From NCBI GenBank assembly GCA_031257565.1, contig JAIROL010000142.1, positions 1-34,769 of the forward strand: DNA of 34,769 bases. The letters run 5' to 3'. This document shows, piece by piece, positions 32,795 to 34,769 of the stretch. The notes beneath the pieces are model-generated. The model searched no databases, had not been told where the DNA came from, and saw nothing but the letters and a program-made list of their open reading frames with translations. Both the position numbers and the translations under genes were made by a program. Positions within the stretch are counted from its first letter, which is position 1. Every line of letters starts with the position of its first letter. Origin of the DNA: Tannerella sp. Lineage in GTDB: Bacteria > Bacteroidota > Bacteroidia > Bacteroidales > Tannerellaceae.

Positions 32795-34225
32795 TTATTG
32801 ATAGTCTTTTGTCCAGTCATATTCGGCTATTTCACGAAAATCTACACCTAAGACAGCAGCAAAAGTCGAATTTTCACAATCTTGATAATAAGCATCCAAA
32901 AATGCTTTGGTTTCGGGATGCGCATATATTTCAGACGTAATGATAAATCTCAATACGTCTTTCCTGATCATCTCGCTGGTAACGGGATCAAGGCGGCTTA
33001 TGGTTAAATAAAAACCGTCAGGAACGTAATACACAATCTTCTTCAAACTGGGTAAATTGGCGAGCGCTATATAGCCTATTCCTTTGAAATTAGACATATC
33101 CAGTTCTTCGAGCAAAGGCAGGTTATAAAAGTATACACGCAGAGAATTTACAGCGTTGCGAGTCCATTCGATTGTTTTGAGTTTCGGACAGTTGCCTACT
33201 TGTATTCCTGAATACTGAAAGACGTTAAAATCATTCGTTATCCCCCGTTGCCCAAACTTCTCAGATGCACTGAAATCAATACGTTCAATGGTGTTATCAC
33301 CGAGAATATTTATAGAAAACAAATTTTTTGCTTCCGACCAGTTAATATAAGTTGTACTTACATTTCTTATTGTCAGACCGTTAAATCCAGATGGCATCCG
33401 CAGATATTTCAATTTACAACCGGTTTTTGAAGCGAATGTAACCTGTATTCCCTTATAGGATGGATTCATGGCGATATATTGTGAACCTTCCACATTTTCT
33501 ACATTTAACGCTGTGCTAGGCGCAATATTCCTGCTTGCTTCAAGAACGTCAATCATGCGGTTGGCGATATTAATCATGACGGCATTGCTCTTGTCGAACA
33601 TGGAGGGGAAATTGGTTTGCAGATAAGCGCGGAGGTTATCGTCCGGGACTTCGCGCAGGGTGTTGTATGGGGCGAGCTGTCCGGCGTCATTGGCCATTTT
33701 CAGGTCGGCGGTTTTATTGGCTGTATATAAATGTACTATTTCGTCGCAGTTGTATCGTGCGCTCGCAGGAAGGTAGAGCTTTTTCACTTCGCGGAGCGGC
33801 GTGACCGTTTCGTCGCCGTTTTCCTGCACTTCGATGTCCAGCAAGCCGGGATATTCGTATATTTCATTCCCGGTGAGGTCAACGGCAGTTACGGTAGCAG
33901 GCAGTACGGAAAAGTCAAAAACGAATCCGAACTTGTTGTTCGCCAGGTTCACTTCGGTCAGTTTGGGGAATACGTCCAGTCCGGAAGCGTCCGTGAGGTT
34001 GCAGCCCGACAGGTAGAGCGTCGTCGTGTTCAGTACTTTCTCGTCCTGCAGGAGTTTGCCTTCGGCGTCGAAGGCGAAGCCTTTCTGTTGCAGGGCGGCT
34101 TTAAGTTCGGCGTTGGCAACTTCCACGCCTTTAGGCTCCGCTTTGTCGTCATCTCCGCAGGATGTTGCCGCGAACGCCCCTATTATTGCAATGAAAATAA
34201 ATGATTTGAAATACTTTTTGTTCAT
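32795..34225 (-). CDS. LRR-containing surface lipoprotein heading the heme operon
   Basis: A 476-residue lipoprotein. The signal KSFIFIAIIGAFAATSC puts the lipid on Cys23, and the next residues are GDDDK. Acidic residues right after the Cys are known in Bacteroidota to send lipoproteins to the cell surface. Leucine-rich stretches occur at about 65-130 (TLYLSGCNLTDASGLDVF, LTEVNLANNKF, VTAVDLTGNEI) and about 330-420 (LKTIEWTRNAVNSLRVY, LLEELDMSNF, LPSLKKIVYY). It is first in the operon after a good promoter. The N-terminal half is GC-rich and the C-terminal half AT-rich, which suggests recombination within the gene. The ligand is unknown; hemoprotein binding would fit the operon. Confidence 0.8.
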   Translation of the reverse strand: MNKKYFKSFIFIAIIGAFAATSCGDDDKAEPKGVEVANAELKAALQQKGFAFDAEGKLLQDEKVLNTTTLYLSGCNLTDASGLDVFPKLTEVNLANNKFGFVFDFSVLPATVTAVDLTGNEIYEYPGLLDIEVQENGDETVTPLREVKKLYLPASARYNCDEIVHLYTANKTADLKMANDAGQLAPYNTLREVPDDNLRAYLQTNFPSMFDKSNAVMINIANRMIDVLEASRNIAPSTALNVENVEGSQYIAMNPSYKGIQVTFASKTGCKLKYLRMPSGFNGLTIRNVSTTYINWSEAKNLFSINILGDNTIERIDFSASEKFGQRGITNDFNVFQYSGIQVGNCPKLKTIEWTRNAVNSLRVYFYNLPLLEELDMSNFKGIGYIALANLPSLKKIVYYVPDGFYLTISRLDPVTSEMIRKDVLRFIITSEIYAHPETKAFLDAYYQDCENSTFAAVLGVDFREIAEYDWTKDYQ

Positions 34226-34274
34226 TTTACTGCTGTTTTAAATTAAGAATCATTATAAATAAGTTTTCAGTTTG

Positions 34275-34305
34275 CAAAGTTAGCGGGCTGCGTCCGGGCG
34301 CACAA
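34275..34305 (-). promoter_or_regulatory. Promoter of the heme operon
   Basis: On the minus strand TTG (34305-34303) and TAACTTTG (34282-34275) are 20 bases apart. Transcription would begin near 34268 and give a leader of about 43 bases before the lipoprotein ATG at 34225. No other full match was seen inside the seven-gene cluster. Confidence 0.7.
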
Positions 34306-34333
34306 TCCCTAAAAATTAGTAATTTGAGGGATT
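34304..34333. promoter_or_regulatory. Inverted repeat touching the -33 element of the heme promoter (possible operator)
   Basis: AATCCCT (34304-34310) and AGGGATT (34327-34333) are perfect seven-bp arms. Inside them AAATT and AATTT continue the symmetry with one base of slip. The left arm overlaps the TTG of the -33 element. A dimeric regulator bound here would directly affect the promoter. Which regulator is not visible from the sequence. Confidence 0.5.
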
Positions 34334-34372
34334 AAAATAGCTAATAATAGGTATATTTTACACGTAATATTC

Positions 34373-34492
34373 TTATAAATAGTTAGTTGACAAATCTGTC
34401 TTCGTCTTCGCTTTTGCAGCTATCTCTACCATTGTTTTGTATGAATCAAAGGGAACCCCTTGCCAAGTTCCGGTAATGTTGGAGAATGCCAT
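34373..34492 (-). CDS. 39-residue orphan ORF, possibly a gene fragment
   Basis: The stretch 34334-34523 holds no known gene. This frame (ATG at 34492, TAA at 34373) reads MAFSNITGTWQGVPFDSY and ends AKTKTDLSTNYL. It has natural amino-acid composition and looks like the C-terminal end of a longer protein, with an in-frame TGA just upstream. I do not know the family. It lies between the transposase fragment and the heme promoter and may be a relic of the region the mobile element entered. Confidence 0.3.
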   Translation of the reverse strand: MAFSNITGTWQGVPFDSYKTMVEIAAKAKTKTDLSTNYL

Positions 34493-34523
34493 ATATTCTC
34501 AGAGTTCCTGACCTCTGGGGAAA

Positions 34524-34769
34524 TCAATCTGTCGCCAAATCGTAAAAAAGTGTCGGATTAGAGCCGGGAATGATGGTTTGGGTTTGGTTGAGTTGTTTAC
34601 ATAAATTAACCGGTATTTTATCGTCTGCCCAATGGTCGGTACGATGTATATTAACATGTAAGACTTGCTTTTCGTTATCAACGATGATATCAGCATCCGC
34701 CCGGTAAAACTTTCTGAAGAAGTTTTCCTGATGCCACCGGGCAAACATGGTTAAGGCTATTTGGAGAAT
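34524..34769 (-). CDS. C-terminal part of a transposase-like protein, cut by the window edge
   Basis: The minus-strand frame is open from the window edge to a stop at 34524 (81 codons seen). It includes LTMFARWHQENFFRKFYRAD, very like the MFSRWxQENFFKY block near the end of a transposase-like family common in Bacteroidota. The rest (KQVLHVNIHRTDHWADDK and the LNQTQTIIPGSNPTLFYDL segment) fits the C-terminal region of such a protein. The N-terminal part lies outside the window, so I cannot say whether the gene is intact. No terminal inverted repeat was found between it and the heme promoter. Confidence 0.55.
   Translation of the reverse strand: MLQIALTMFARWHQENFFRKFYRADADIIVDNEKQVLHVNIHRTDHWADDKIPVNLCKQLNQTQTIIPGSNPTLFYDLATD

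Overview
The window looks like a chromosomal piece of a Bacteroidota genome, most likely order Bacteroidales. Several promoters fit the Bacteroidetes primary-sigma pattern (TTTG, about 19 bases, TAnnTTTG). There is a HmuY/TonB-receptor heme locus, lipoproteins with typical Bacteroidales signals, a CusBAC-type efflux operon led by a small His-rich protein, and neighbouring smpB and metH. I cannot name genus or species. I see no rRNA, tRNA or CRISPR.

Layout. (1) 1-6.9 kb, plus strand: housekeeping genes smpB, metH, tsaD and cinA. A decayed ISAs1-family transposase fragment follows the cinA stop directly. (2) 7.1-10.2 kb: a secreted SGNH (GDSL) hydrolase, then a tightly coupled pair of a long RimK-like ATP-grasp ligase and a RimI-like acetyltransferase. 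(3) 10.3-13.2 kb: a strong promoter, a tiny ORF, folC and an MFS transporter. (4) 13.3-17.4 kb, minus strand: a lipoprotein prolyl oligopeptidase, a group II intron remnant (a 34-base domain V plus a maturase tail), a ROK-family sugar kinase, and a small secreted Cys/Lys-rich protein with a clear terminator. (5) 17.5-20.3 kb, plus strand: sufS, rnhB and a secreted esterase, then a decayed unidentified ORF. (6) 20.5-26.7 kb, minus strand: a heavy-metal efflux operon (His-rich exported protein, membrane-fusion lipoprotein, RND pump, outer-membrane channel) from a well-formed promoter. (7) 26.8-34.3 kb, minus strand: a seven-gene heme-acquisition operon. In transcription order it encodes an LRR lipoprotein, a calycin-like secreted protein, a small lipoprotein, a HmuR-like TonB receptor, a HmuY-like hemophore, an eight-helix membrane protein and a DUF4405-like cytochrome-b-type membrane protein. 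(8) The last 400 bases hold a 39-residue orphan ORF and a transposase C-terminus cut by the window edge.

The best candidates for new biology are in the heme operon. Two uncharacterised inner-membrane proteins, one with a His pair spaced as in b-type heme helices, sit after the hemophore. The hmuY leader is an almost perfect 94-bp tandem duplication. An inverted repeat touches the -33 element of the promoter. An AT-rich block cuts through the LRR lipoprotein and calycin genes, which suggests exchange of the surface-exposed parts. The RimK-like/GNAT pair is a second candidate: it is probably a two-step peptide or amino-acid modification module with unknown product.
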